DNA of 64,000 nucleotides from Chamaecrista fasciculata (lineage: Eukaryota; Streptophyta; Magnoliopsida; Fabales; Fabaceae): contig QANZ01034567.1 of the NCBI GenBank assembly GCA_003254925.1, positions 1 through 64,000 on the forward strand, given 5' to 3'. Shown here piece after piece: positions 50,401-60,616 of the stretch. The position numbers were made by a program, and so were the translations under genes. The notes under the pieces are model-generated. The model was not told where the DNA came from. It worked only from the letters and a program-made list of their open reading frames with translations, and searched no databases. Positions within the stretch are counted from its first letter, which is position 1. Each line of letters begins with the position of its first letter.

Positions 50401-52097
50401 TTTTTTAACTGTTTGGTTAAAGTTTTATTATTTGAAGTACTAAAGAATTGAGGAATGGTTATGCTAGTATTATGGCTGTTTATTGTCTAAATTGGTCTAC
50501 CCATCTATTTTTTGAAAATTTTCATGAGCAACTACTCCTTCCCTTTTCCTTAAAGATCAGTAAGTTGTTAGTTGAGATGATTGCAGTTTTACTTCCATAA
50601 GAAGTAGAATATAAATCGAATCACAAGAAGTGCACTTTTTGAGAGAATCAAAACATAAACTGCTGTACAGCTTGACATTAGAAACTTTTTACTAAAAAAA
50701 AAGGATTAATGTTATGGAACTAATTCTAATTAGAGAATGAATTTATCAAAATAATGACTTTCACCTTTTTTGTTTTTTTCTGTGGTTGTATTCTAGTCCT
50801 ATGTGGTTACCCAAGTAGTTCTGTTAGTTGAATTGGTGAAATTGGACACTACAGTTCTGAGTTGTTTGTCTATGCGGTTTTTCCATGCTATTATTTTGAT
50901 TAATTAGGTGGGGCCATCAAAAGTTACTTACATGTCCACATTATCATGTGTGTGCATTTTGCGTAATAGATTTATGGTAAAATAATAAGCATGCATCTTC
51001 TGGTAGAACCGTGCATCCTCCTACTATCATAATCAAAAGAAAGATCTTCTTGTAGTTGCCCTATTGGTTCATTTGGTACTTGTTGAATGCCTTCAGTTAG
51101 TTCTGGCTCATACTAGAAGACCACTTGGAAGCATTTTTTATGACTATGATATATATTTTGCCACATGGTGTTTTTTTTTTGGTCAGAAGAAGAAATCTCT
51201 ATTTATGAGAAATTGGCACTAGGCCATACATCAAGGAGATGAGCAAGGCAAAACTCTTAAAGTATTAAAATAGCCCAGCACTCAGAGAACATATTACATA
51301 GGAAAAAAAATTATCTTAGGCAACACATCTAAGAAACTAAGATCTAAAAGAAAGTCTCCTACATAAGATCAAATGGTATACACCATTATTTTAAGATTCA
51401 CAAAATTTTTTACATACAAAGAAACTTGAAGATATGATAGAGAGACAGAACACCACTCTTCCCTTTCCAAAGGGCTAATCTTCCTAGCCGTTCATTTTTC
51501 TTCAAATTTAAGCTTTGGATATAGACCTGAATGTTGTATATCTTCAAAAAAAAAATGACAGAAGATCTTTCCTAATGAAAGAGAGAAATAACTTCCTTAA
51601 GGATATGTTTAGATTGGGGATAACCTCTCCCCCTTGGAAAGTTGATGATTGGAGTTGAAGAGAATGAGGGATTAACTTTAATCCCTCATCCTCCTCCTCC
51701 GTTTACAAATTCCAGTTATCTCAAATTAAAGTATTTTGGAGGAAGAGTTACTTTTTAAACAAAGGGGAGAGTAGAGAGAGATTAATCTCCCCTCCCCTTC
51801 CTTTCTCTTCGCCTCCAATCTCTCTCCCTCCTTCCCCCTCTAGTTATCCAAACAAGAAGAGAAGTCTATAGAAAAAGGAGACAAAACTTACATAACATGA
51901 GAGGTGGAGGGGAGGGGGACTGCCACATTGTGTTCATGTATGCTTATATGCATATTGTTGTTAACTTGTGCCCTATTTTTGGCATTCCGTTGTTGCTGCT
52001 AGTAGTCTGCTTTTAATACTGTTCATTTTCAAATGATGACTTCGTTCTTTTGTGGTAAGCAGGTCCTGATGGTCTTTTCGAGAGTAAGCATCACTAG
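47424..52097 (+). CDS. COX6A: cytochrome c oxidase subunit 6a, mitochondrial
   Basis: Four exons, 47424-47538, 48753-48859, 49163-49205 and 52063-52097, encode 99 aa, close to the plant COX6a length of about 100. The N-terminus is rich in Arg, Ser and Ala without acids (MAMAVVRSRLLRSVVRG), a mitochondrial targeting sequence. ETAKWEKITYLGIATCTVLAIYNLSKGHPHHEEP holds the single membrane helix, and EYPYLHIRNKEFPWGPDGLFESKHH is the conserved C-terminal segment. The last exon has only 35 coding bases, after a 2857-nt intron that contains a LINE-like tail and a MITE. All junctions are GT-AG and the frame is continuous. Role in the family: small nuclear-encoded subunit of respiratory complex IV in the inner membrane, thought to stabilise or tune the enzyme. 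The short exons are easily missed by gene finders. Confidence 0.93.
51168..51530 (-). mobile_element. LINE-like 3' tail inside COX6a intron 3
   Basis: On the minus strand the sequence ends ...GCCAATTTCTCATAAATAGAGATTTC...CTGACC followed by an A-run (T-run at about 51169-51180 on plus). This is the style of a plant LINE 3' UTR. The left boundary is approximate, no coding region remains and no target duplication was found. Confidence 0.4.
51601..51857. mobile_element. MITE with imperfect inverted ends inside COX6a intron 3
   Basis: TGTTTAGATTGGGGATAACC near the left and AGTTATCCAAACA at the right are imperfect inverted repeats. The body contains TTAATCCCTCATCCTCC and GATTAATCTCCCCTCCCC. The TGTTTGGATA style suggests hAT or Tourist. 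The target duplication is unclear. Confidence 0.4.
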
Positions 52098-52200
52098 AAA
52101 CTTTGGGTGGCTTATATGTTACTGACGTTTCTCCTATTTCTCCTCCCATAGTCCCTTGTAAAAGACAACGTTTTGGTATTGTTTCATGAATTGTGAATGT

Positions 52201-52340
52201 GTGATCTGGAACTTTCCATTGGCAAGACAGCCTTTCCTAATTTGTCATATTTCTCCTCCCATACTGTGAATTGTAATCTGGAACTTGCAATTGGCAAGAC
52301 AGCCTTTCTTATCTTGTCATGCTTTGTTCCCATACTTGAA
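52201..52340 (+). repeat. tandem duplication (72-bp period) in the COX6a 3' flank
   Basis: GTGATCTGGAACTTTCCATTGGCAAGACAGCC at 52201 recurs at 52273 with few changes and the same order of following motifs. It lies 100-240 bp after the stop, so probably within the 3' UTR. Confidence 0.75.
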
Positions 52341-53621
52341 TTAAAATAAAAATGGTGACTACTGTGTGTGGAGATTGCATTACCGAAGTTGATATTTAAC
52401 GTGTAAAAACGTTTATTATTAAGAAGGAATGATATATCATATACCTGTTCCTTTCAGATGCCAAATGAATAATTACTAATATCATTATTATAAGAATAAC
52501 AGACAAATTAAATAGTAGATTGTTAAAGTCATATACACCGTATGTTTAAGATAGGGAGCAAACTTCTAGTGAGAATGGATTAGTTCCAATTACAAAGATA
52601 CGGAGACATCTGCCATCATGCAGATGCTCCATTTGTGACTGTACCGAAGTACACTAGTAAGCCGATTTGTCAACTCTCTGATGGTCTGATGATGATGCAC
52701 AGAACCTTATAACGCAGAGCACCAAAGATTATATCACAATTTACTAATCTAACTAATTATTTTAATTGAAATTTAGTTTAAATGATCATTTTTTTTGCCT
52801 GTTTGGATACTAGCAATCTCGAATCCAAGAGCTTGGATCCACCTTGGCAAGGGTTAGCTAGTAGTTTAAATGATCATTGGGAACAAAAGAGTAGTGTTGT
52901 TGGGAGCTTAGATAATGTACTACAGTTGTGAAAATCATTGAAGCAAGCATTGCTCAATAAGTCAGGGGATGAGCAGCAAACATTATAGATTCTAAGAAAA
53001 CTAAAATTCAAAAGGGGATATTAAAATCATTGCACTATTGTCTCAGTGTGTTTGAATAAGGTAAATTTATGAAAGTAATTTTGGTAGGTAACTGTTCTTT
53101 CAAACATATCAAAATTATAAAAGAAAATAATTTAATTAGTTCTAAAAATTAATTTCCCTCTTAAATTTATAAAAATTTTAGCATCACACTTTATAGTCAG
53201 CTGCTGCAAAAAGTTAAGTTTCTTTTGAAATGAAGTTTATAAATAGAAATGTCCATTAATGTATTTTGATAAACTATTATTGGATGTTTATACTATCTTA
53301 TCATAATAGTATAATGAATAAATCGTTTCATATGATTGATAGTCAAAGGAAGGAAAAGATCACGAAGGAAAAAATAATAGTCAATTTTTAAAATTTATTA
53401 ACATAATCATAAATTCCGATCTACTCAACCGAATGAACAAATGAATGATATTGATATCTTATCAGGTATCGGGCAGACAGATTAATTGACCCCATTTTTT
53501 TATTTTTGAATTTCTCAGTAGGGGAAAACATGCTTTTCACCAGTCACCATATATATCATCACACGAAGTAATATTTTGTCCTTACTCCATTCATTGCAGG
53601 TGAAAATTACCATTCCTATTA
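52341..53621. other. intergenic DNA, no gene recognised
   Basis: AT-rich DNA. A possible polyadenylation signal (AATAAAAA-like, near 52335-52345) is in keeping with the COX6a 3' end. Nothing else was recognised. Confidence 0.4.
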
Positions 53622-53629
53622 GGTATTTT

Positions 53630-53964
53630 CTAAGAATGGACACTTATTTTGAGGGTGTGTCGCCGTGTCGGATACATGTCAGTGTCCGACACCCGTACGA
53701 CACCGACACGACACATATTCATAAATTTTAAAATATAAATTAATTTTTTGTGACTTTAACATGACATATAAAAGAAAATAATAATACATATGACATATAT
53801 TATGAATAAAACTTGTAATTTTTAAATTTTTCATTAAAAATTATGAATATTTAATTATTTATATATATAAATATATGGCGTGTCGTGTCGCGTAATTTTG
53901 AGAGTTTAGCATGTCGCTGTGTCCGTGTCGTGTCCCGTGTCCCGTGTCCGTCCATGCTTCCTAC
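53630..53964. mobile_element. hAT-type MITE, GGACAC family (copy 3, opposite orientation)
   Basis: The left end is CTAAGAATGGACAC and the right end is GTCCATGCTTCCTAC. The flanking 8-mers GGTATTTT and GTTATTTT agree at 7 of 8. The internal sequence is the reverse complement of copies 1 and 2. Non-coding. Confidence 0.75.
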
Positions 53965-54261
53965 GTTATTTTCAGACATTACTTGATCGTCAAATTAACA
54001 TTCCCCTGATTTTTTTTTAAATAAAAAAACAAGCTTTTTTGGTTTTTTTTTGGTTATTGGTTGTGATATTTCTGACTTCTGACGATAACTCTCATGAGTC
54101 ATGAAGGGATCTTTCTGTGCCCCTTTCAATTCAGCTGGGATGCCAGTGTAATTTGAAGCCTTAAGCAACTTCAGAAAGTGTAAGGTACAATTTCCGCAGT
54201 TAAATATCCTTTTTTATTTATTTACATATACAGGTGTAGTATTACATATAAACAAAGTATA

Positions 54262-54787
54262 GGTTAAAATCTCATTTTTAGTCCTTTATATATGGGTAAG
54301 ATTTCATTTTGGCCCCATATTTTTTAATTGTTTCAAAGTAGTCATCAATGTTTCCATGATTTTTCAGTTTTGATCTCAAATTATTAAATATGACTATATC
54401 TCTCTCGTTTCATATTCAAATATAATGAGTTTGGAGTTACTAGTTTTTTAACGAGTCATTTTTATTTCTAATTGGAGCCGTAAACGAATGAGGTCAAATC
54501 AGACCGCAAAAGTGGCCCGCTCGTCTTATGGTCAAATGAGTGAAGTTAGTCATATCTCTTTTATTTTTCAAATTCGAATGCACTGAATTTAGAGTTAGGA
54601 GTTACTCTTGACGAGTTTTTTCTCTACAGGATTGTCAAAAAACAAAGTCAAATCGAGCCCCAAAAGTGAATTTGGAACCAAAAATGAAAAATTATGTAAA
54701 CATAAAGGACCACTTTGAAATAAAAAAAGATGTAAGACAAAAGTGTAATCTGACCTATACATAAAGGACCAAAATGAGGTTTTAACT
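54262..54787. mobile_element. foldback MITE of the same family (copy 3)
   Basis: The left end GGTTAAAATCTCATTTTTAG and the reverse complement of the right end AGTTAAAACCTCATTTTGG are inverted repeats. Interior phrases (TTAAATATGACTATATCTC, TCAAATATAATGAGTTTGGAG, AAATGAGGTCAAAT) match the copies at 5132 and 7608. The flanking 9-mers agree poorly (about 6 of 9), so the target duplication is not convincing here. Confidence 0.55.
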
Positions 54788-54796
54788 AAAAATATT

Positions 54797-55441
54797 GAAT
54801 ATCCTATTAGTCATCTTTCATAAATTACGGTATAATCAAATTCCTGAATGATTTTAAACTTTTATATTCAACACAAAATCTTATACTGTAACCAGTTTAT
54901 GTTTGTTGAAGAGGTGCCATCAAGTTATTAATTAATGAGAATATGAGATAAACACCCTAGTTATTTAACTTTGGTACTGATTGCTGATCATCTTGTGATG
55001 CCTGTCTATAATGACTAATGAGAAACAGAAGATCAATACTCAGAATCAATTATCCTGGTTTGAAAAGAAACATCATATTTATTACTTCCACAACAATTGA
55101 AGAACATTAAATGATTTATACATGGAAAAACCCTAGATCTTTCCGAATTCTCTTTCCACCTATTGGTACATAAGATATTTTCTGAGTCTTCAGGAAATTT
55201 GCAAGAAGCCAAAGAACGTTGCTCCTGTTCTCCCAAGAAAACAAAAGTTCATATTGTAGTATATTTATCGCCTAAAGAACAATACATATTTCTATCAAAA
55301 GAAAGAACAATACATATCTCAACCCCAAAAGGAAAAAAAAAAAAAGACCACAAATAGAGGAAGCAAGAAGCAGTTGATTTTATTTGATTGCTCTCTGTAT
55401 TGGTCTCTGGCAAAGTTCTCAAATTACCATCCCTGAGAAAT
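54797..55441. other. intergenic DNA and 3' flank of the acidic protein gene
   Basis: No gene is seen in 54797-55000. The last 100-400 bases before 55441 are probably the 3' UTR of the minus-strand gene. A near-duplicate CAATACATATYTCWA occurs at 55281 and 55308. Confidence 0.4.
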
Positions 55442-57148
55442 TCAAGATCCAGAATTGCCTTGATCATTTGAGTTGGAATCGCTATGGCCATCTGAGTTAG
55501 CTGATTCCACATTCTGGTTTACTGAATCAACTGATTCTTCTTTCTGAGCTCCTCCTTCATTTTCACTTGTCTTGCTTTGATCAGTGTTCTCACTATCATG
55601 CTGCACTGCTTCAGTATCATTCTTGGATGATGCATCTTTCTCTTCAGGATTTGAAGAATCAGAAATATTGGCTGGCACCGCCTCATCTTGACTTTCCTTC
55701 CTATTGTCGTTTGAGTTATTCTGGCTAGCATCGTTACTATTTTCTGAGTTTGAGGATCCATCTTTGTTTTCTTCCGATGAAGTATTGGAGGAACTGATCA
55801 CTTGTTCTTGGTTGGCTTCCTTGTTCTGTTCTGTATTCAACGATTCATCTGTCTTCTGTTCCAAGGAAGTCTGTTGCGTAATTTCCGAGTTTGAGGATCC
55901 ATCTTTGTTTTCCTCCGATGAAGCATTGGAGGAACTGGGCACTTGTTCTTGGTTGGCTTCCTTGTTTTGTTCTGTGTTCGACGATTCATCTGTCTTCTGC
56001 TCCAAAGAAGTCTGCTGCACCTCCTGGCTAGCATCTTTGTTGTCATTTGTACTGGATGGTAAAACAATTTCTTGTGTTTCTTGTTTGTTGGAATTGTCAT
56101 TGACATTTTCATTCTGGACAGGATTAGTAGAGTGGTCATTGGAGTCCGAGGAAGATGGAGTACTGGAATCAGCTGATGATTCATTCTGTTTATCAGTCGT
56201 ATTAGATGTTGTATCTTCATGGGAAGTGTTTTGCTCTTGCTGATGCTCATTTGAATCTTTATGTGTATCATTCTCTGTCGCTGCCTGATTCTCACTGTCG
56301 CTTCCTTCATTGGTTGTTGTAACCTCAGAATCAGTCTTTTCAGTAGTTTCTGACTCTGTTGCTTTTGAGACCGACTCATTCTCACCAGTATGAGCTTCTT
56401 CAGTACCATTGGTATTATTGGACTCCACCTTAAACTCATTATTTTCCTTGTTCTCAAATTGTTCTGTCTTGTTGTGACTCTCATCTGAGATATCTTGTGT
56501 TGTATGGTCTACAGCACTAGAGGCATTATCTCCAGCGTAATTTTCCTCTCTAGCTTCCTCACTGTTCCTTTCACCATCCTTAACTTGATCTTCAGATGAA
56601 ACCACTTCCTGAATCTTCTCATTCTCATGCCCTTCTCTCTCTTTTTCTGATGTGTTATTCTCCTCCTTCTCTTTGTTATCATCTTGATCTTTTGCCTCCC
56701 CATTCTCTTGCTGACTTTCCTTGTTCTCACCATTCTCATCGCCAGCATTTTCAGAACTCTGCTCGCCCACTTTCTCCTGATCCATTGAATCCCCTTCATT
56801 GTTATACTGCTCCTGTTTTTGAGTCGAGATCTCATTATCCACACCATTGGTATCATCCATCTTGTTTTGCTCATCATGCTTGCTTTCTTCTTCTTCTTCC
56901 TCTTCCCTGTGCCTTGCATCTATGATGGAGGAAGTTTCCTCCACGTGAGGCTGAAGGTCCTTCCTCCCTAACTTCACAGATTCATTGCTAGTTCCTGTGC
57001 TTTCACCATATGATGCTTTCTTGTCATGAGATTGTTTGACTTGGTAAACCAGCCAGATGCAAACGCCAATAAGAACACATAACTGTAGTACATGCTTCAC
57101 TTTGAAGCCTTTGGATCTCTGGTTTCTCTGGGGAGATAACCTGAACAT
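55442..57148 (-). CDS. uncharacterised acidic single-pass membrane protein
   Basis: One coding exon encodes 568 aa. Residues 1-19 are basic (MFRLSPQRNQRSKGFKVKH), 20-37 form one membrane helix (VLQLCVLIGVCIWLVYQV), and the remaining 530 residues are very rich in Glu, Asn, Ser, Asp, Gln and Thr with almost no hydrophobics, so probably disordered. The short basic N-terminus suggests a type II (N-in) or Golgi-type signal anchor. I recognise the N-terminal block as that of a plant-specific family without known function. The ATG at 57148 is preferred because that block starts there; six bases upstream the frame would open only with TTG. A 5'-UTR intron is likely (57787-57194). Residues about 376-469 are two tandem 47-residue units. 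Low-complexity coding sequence also creates long spurious frames on the other strand. Confidence 0.8.
   Translation of the reverse strand: MFRLSPQRNQRSKGFKVKHVLQLCVLIGVCIWLVYQVKQSHDKKASYGESTGTSNESVKLGRKDLQPHVEETSSIIDARHREEEEEEESKHDEQNKMDDTNGVDNEISTQKQEQYNNEGDSMDQEKVGEQSSENAGDENGENKESQQENGEAKDQDDNKEKEENNTSEKEREGHENEKIQEVVSSEDQVKDGERNSEEAREENYAGDNASSAVDHTTQDISDESHNKTEQFENKENNEFKVESNNTNGTEEAHTGENESVSKATESETTEKTDSEVTTTNEGSDSENQAATENDTHKDSNEHQQEQNTSHEDTTSNTTDKQNESSADSSTPSSSDSNDHSTNPVQNENVNDNSNKQETQEIVLPSSTNDNKDASQEVQQTSLEQKTDESSNTEQNKEANQEQVPSSSNASSEENKDGSSNSEITQQTSLEQKTDESLNTEQNKEANQEQVISSSNTSSEENKDGSSNSENSNDASQNNSNDNRKESQDEAVPANISDSSNPEEKDASSKNDTEAVQHDSENTDQSKTSENEGGAQKEESVDSVNQNVESANSDGHSDSNSNDQGNSGS
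55741..56022 (-). repeat. 141-bp in-frame tandem duplication in the acidic protein gene
   Basis: Two adjacent 141-bp units (55741-55881 and 55882-56022) are about 90% identical. They encode QQTSLEQKTDES..NTEQNK and SSSNxSSEENKDGSSNSE twice. 141 is a multiple of three, so the frame is kept. Confidence 0.85.
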
Positions 57149-57193
57149 GATCAATATTCCTCACCCTCAAAATTATACTTCTTTTCCACACAC

Positions 57194-57787
57194 CTGCACA
57201 TGTTGAGTAATAATTTCTATCAGACTAGGCATTATCACAAACAGCTAGTAAGCATAAGTCTGATCACCAAAAAAAGAAACTACAAAATTCACTCCCTCTG
57301 GTAAATCCTCAAGCAAATGTAAATCAAGTGCAGGGTAGATGCAATATAAGAAAACAATTGTACTAGCAATCTAGCACCAACGATATTGTTCAATGTTTAC
57401 AAAAATCAACTGCATCTGATAACCAGTAAAAACAGGATTTCTGCTCATCACAAGGATCCAACATCTGTAAAGAATAGATCAGCTCGTGATCAATTTCCAC
57501 AGGTAAAGTTGACTAAATTTTTTTAATGTTCTAGTTTCAAGTTATCAAACTTTGCAGTAAAATATAATGGAACAAGGAGAATATTCAAATTCTGCAGCTA
57601 ACCAAGTTGGAGAGAAGAACACTTTGAGCTTGTATGATAAGACAGGTTCAAAACTACTCACAACTCCACACAGATCTAGACTGTTTATCCAAACAATGTA
57701 GTTATATTCTGAATCTACCGAAATTGATGAACTTTTCCAAATCCCAATAACTAGAGAAAATGGTGAAGCACAAAAATAACAACATAC
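57194..57787 (-). other. inferred 5'-UTR intron of the acidic protein gene
   Basis: On the minus strand a donor (TTCCGG|GTATGTT) lies at 57788/57787 and an acceptor (CATGTGCAG|GTGTG) at 57194/57193, 46 bases before the ATG. A first non-coding exon would lie upstream, at about 57790-57960. Inferred from splice-site sequence only. Confidence 0.5.
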
Positions 57788-57965
57788 CCGGAAGAAGCAG
57801 CCTGCAGATTATGGAATGAGCACAAAGGAATGGCCTTTCGTTCTTGTTCTTCTTTAATATAATTCAGAAGTTGCAGGGAACTCTGATTTAAGAATTTTGG
57901 AAGCAAATGAGTTTCAGATCTGATACTAGGAATGGAATGTGCGGTGGACTTATTTATGATGTGAA

Positions 57966-59239
57966 CACCAATTTTTTAACTGGGCGAGTGCTCTGTGAAC
58001 TGATTTGAAAGTCTTAACTTTTTGGATAATTACCTAATTATTTAAATCTTTTTGACGAATTGCAGATTCTCATCCATTTTTCCTGCTGCTTTGTACTCTT
58101 TCCTTCATTATAAAATAAATTTTAAGTTAGTCCTTATCTGGAGTATTAATTTCATAACATGGTTCCATCGGTCATTAAAAAGTTAGGTGAATCTTTTAAA
58201 TTCTCATTTAACATCATTAAATGGTTTTTGAAAATAAAAATGATTATTATTTTAATATTTTAATTTTGATAAAAACTATCATTTGTGATATTTTTTTTAA
58301 TTGCCAAGAAAACCAAATGTTAAAATACACAAATTTTGCTAAACTCTTTCTTGAACTTTTTATTTTATGCAAAGTTGTTAATTTTTATTTGAAAATATTT
58401 TGGCAAACCTATCTTTTTGGTCTTTAAATATTATGTCAATTTTTAAATTCATTCGCAAAATTTATTTATTATTAATTTTGTTTTTAAAATTTTATATTTT
58501 AGTCAATTTTATTATTTGCATCAATTGCATCCAATGAATTAACAACAAATATCACATAATTTTCAATCTAAGTCAGTATTTATTTTCCAACAATGTTGAC
58601 ATCATAAGGCAAATGGAATTTGTCGTCAATTCATTTGATAAAGTTAATGTAAATAATAAAATTGTTAAAAATATAAAAATTTAGAGATAAAATTGGCAAT
58701 AAATAAATTTTATGCATGTATAAAATTGAAAATTGATGTAAAATCTAGATACTAAAAAAAAATTTCTTTTGTCAAATATTTTTCATTTAAAAAAATTGAT
58801 AGAAAATTGTTTTTAGAAATTAAAATGTGCTACTTGGGAAGTAATATATTTTTAGAGTAGAGAAAGTATTATAATTAGATGCAAAGTTTAGGGTAAATAC
58901 GTGTAATTTTAGCATATATTTTTTTGTTGGTCAGTTATTGTTCATCACGTAGAAATCAAGTGGGAAGTTGAGAACGACACCGTTGATTTATTAGGAGCAC
59001 CGTCATACATCAGCGGACAGAAAACTGACACGTAGCATACAGTTTTGCCAAAAAAAAACCCTAAAGCTTGTCGGTTACACTCATTCACTGTATCAATATC
59101 ATCACGCAAAGCTCGAAGAAGAAACCCTTTATCCCATTTTGCAGTTTTCTTCAGTGACTTGAGATTTCAGAAATCCCTCTCTTGTTTCTTCACTAATTTA
59201 CTAATTTCCAAACTCCTTGTAGTCTCAATTTCTAATCCA
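57966..59239. other. divergent intergenic region between the acidic protein gene and NFS1
   Basis: About 1.1-1.3 kb of mostly AT-rich DNA separates two genes transcribed away from each other. The final 200 bases (59040-59239) are open in the NFS1 frame without ATG and pyrimidine-rich; they are read as 5' leader. No TATA box is obvious. Confidence 0.45.
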
Positions 59240-60616
59240 ATGACCTCGAAGCTTTTTGCTTCTAATCTCCGGCAACAGCTCGCAAAATCCACCCATCTCT
59301 TCCGCCGCCAGCTGCTATCCACCGCGACGGCGGCGGCTGCGGCGGCGCCGGAGCCCCAACACCATGAGGATTCAACGGGAATTACGATGAAAGGTGTGAA
59401 GATTTCTGGAAGACCACTTTATCTCGATATGCAGGCGACTTCTCCTGTGGACCCTAGAGTCCTCGACGCGATGCTTCCATTTTATATCTCTCGTTTCGGG
59501 AATCCTCACTCTCGTACGCATCTCTACGGCTGGGAATCTGATTTGGCCGTCGAAGACGCTCGCGCTCAAGTAGCGTCTCTAATCGGCGCTTCTCCGAAGG
59601 AAATCGTCTTCACTTCCGGCGCGACTGAGTCGAACAATATCTCAATAAAGGGGGTTATGCATTTCTATAAGGACAAGAAGAAGCATGTGATTACCACGCA
59701 AACGGAGCACAAGTGTGTGCTTGATTCTTGCCGCCATCTTCAGCAAGAGGGATTCGATGTCACCTATCTTCCGGTTAAATCCGATGGGATTATCGACTTG
59801 GAGCAGCTTAAAGCTTCGATTAGACCCGATACAGGTCTCGTATCTGTCATGGCGGTGAATAACGAGATTGGGGTTGTTCAACCTGTTGAAGAAATCGGGA
59901 AAATTTGCAAGGAGTTCAATGTTCCGTTTCATACTGATGCGGCGCAGGCATTGGGGAAGATTCCAGTAGATGTAGAGAAGTGGAACGTGAGTTTGATGTC
60001 GTTGAGTGGGCATAAAATTTATGGGCCGAAAGGTGTTGGAGCATTGTATCTTAGGAGGAGACCGAGGATTAGAGTTGAGCCTCAAATGAATGGTGGTGGA
60101 CAAGAGAGAGGAATTCGAAGTGGGACAGTGCCTACACCTTTGGTTGTGGGGATGGGGGCGGCGTGCGAGCTGGCGAAGAAGGAAATGGAGTACGACGAGA
60201 AGAGGATTTCTGCTTTGCAAGAACGACTTCTTAATGGGATTAGAGCAAAGCTTGATGGGGTGGTGGTGAATGGGAGCATGGATAGGCGTTATGCTGGGAA
60301 TTTGAATTTGTCATTTGCTTATGTTGAAGGGGAGAGTTTACTGATGGGTTTGAAGGAAGTGGCTGTATCGAGTGGAAGTGCTTGCACTAGTGCTAGTTTG
60401 GAGCCATCTTATGTGTTGAGGGCATTGGGAGTGGATGAGGATATGGCTCACACTTCTATTAGGTTCGGCATTGGGAGGTTCACTACAGAGGCAGAAATTG
60501 ATAGGGCAATCGAGCTGACGGTTCACCAAGTGGAGAAGTTGAGGGAAATGAGCCCACTTTATGAAATGGTGAAGGAAGGGATCAACATCAAGGAGATTCA
60601 ATGGGCCCAGCACTAA
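59240..60616 (+). CDS. NFS1: cysteine desulfurase NFS1, mitochondrial
   Basis: One uninterrupted coding exon encodes 458 aa (Arabidopsis NFS1 is 453). Residues 1 to about 50 ([36 protein letters not shown]) are Arg/Ser/Ala-rich and without acids, a mitochondrial transit peptide. The fold-type I PLP enzyme begins at [16 protein letters not shown]. Visible active-site features are [21 protein letters not shown], the Schiff-base lysine 259 in [10 protein letters not shown], and cysteine 382 in SSGSACTS, which carries the persulfide. Reaction: L-cysteine to L-alanine with transfer of sulfur to the ISU scaffold, with ISD11 and frataxin, for Fe-S cluster assembly in the mitochondrial matrix. The start is the first in-frame ATG, at the head of the transit peptide; 65 preceding in-frame codons have no ATG. 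The chloroplast NifS-like paralogue is excluded by the class I SSGSACTS loop. Confidence 0.97.
   Translation: MTSKLFASNLRQQLAKSTHLFRRQLLSTATAAAAAAPEPQHHEDSTGITMKGVKISGRPLYLDMQATSPVDPRVLDAMLPFYISRFGNPHSRTHLYGWESDLAVEDARAQVASLIGASPKEIVFTSGATESNNISIKGVMHFYKDKKKHVITTQTEHKCVLDSCRHLQQEGFDVTYLPVKSDGIIDLEQLKASIRPDTGLVSVMAVNNEIGVVQPVEEIGKICKEFNVPFHTDAAQALGKIPVDVEKWNVSLMSLSGHKIYGPKGVGALYLRRRPRIRVEPQMNGGGQERGIRSGTVPTPLVVGMGAACELAKKEMEYDEKRISALQERLLNGIRAKLDGVVVNGSMDRRYAGNLNLSFAYVEGESLLMGLKEVAVSSGSACTSASLEPSYVLRALGVDEDMAHTSIRFGIGRFTTEAEIDRAIELTVHQVEKLREMSPLYEMVKEGINIKEIQWAQH

Noticed and set aside
55704-56243. 179-codon plus-strand frame rich in Ser, Cys, Leu
   Set aside because: It lies opposite the low-complexity acidic gene and arises from its Glu/Asn/Ser codons; the minus-strand gene has a conserved N-terminus and membrane helix.
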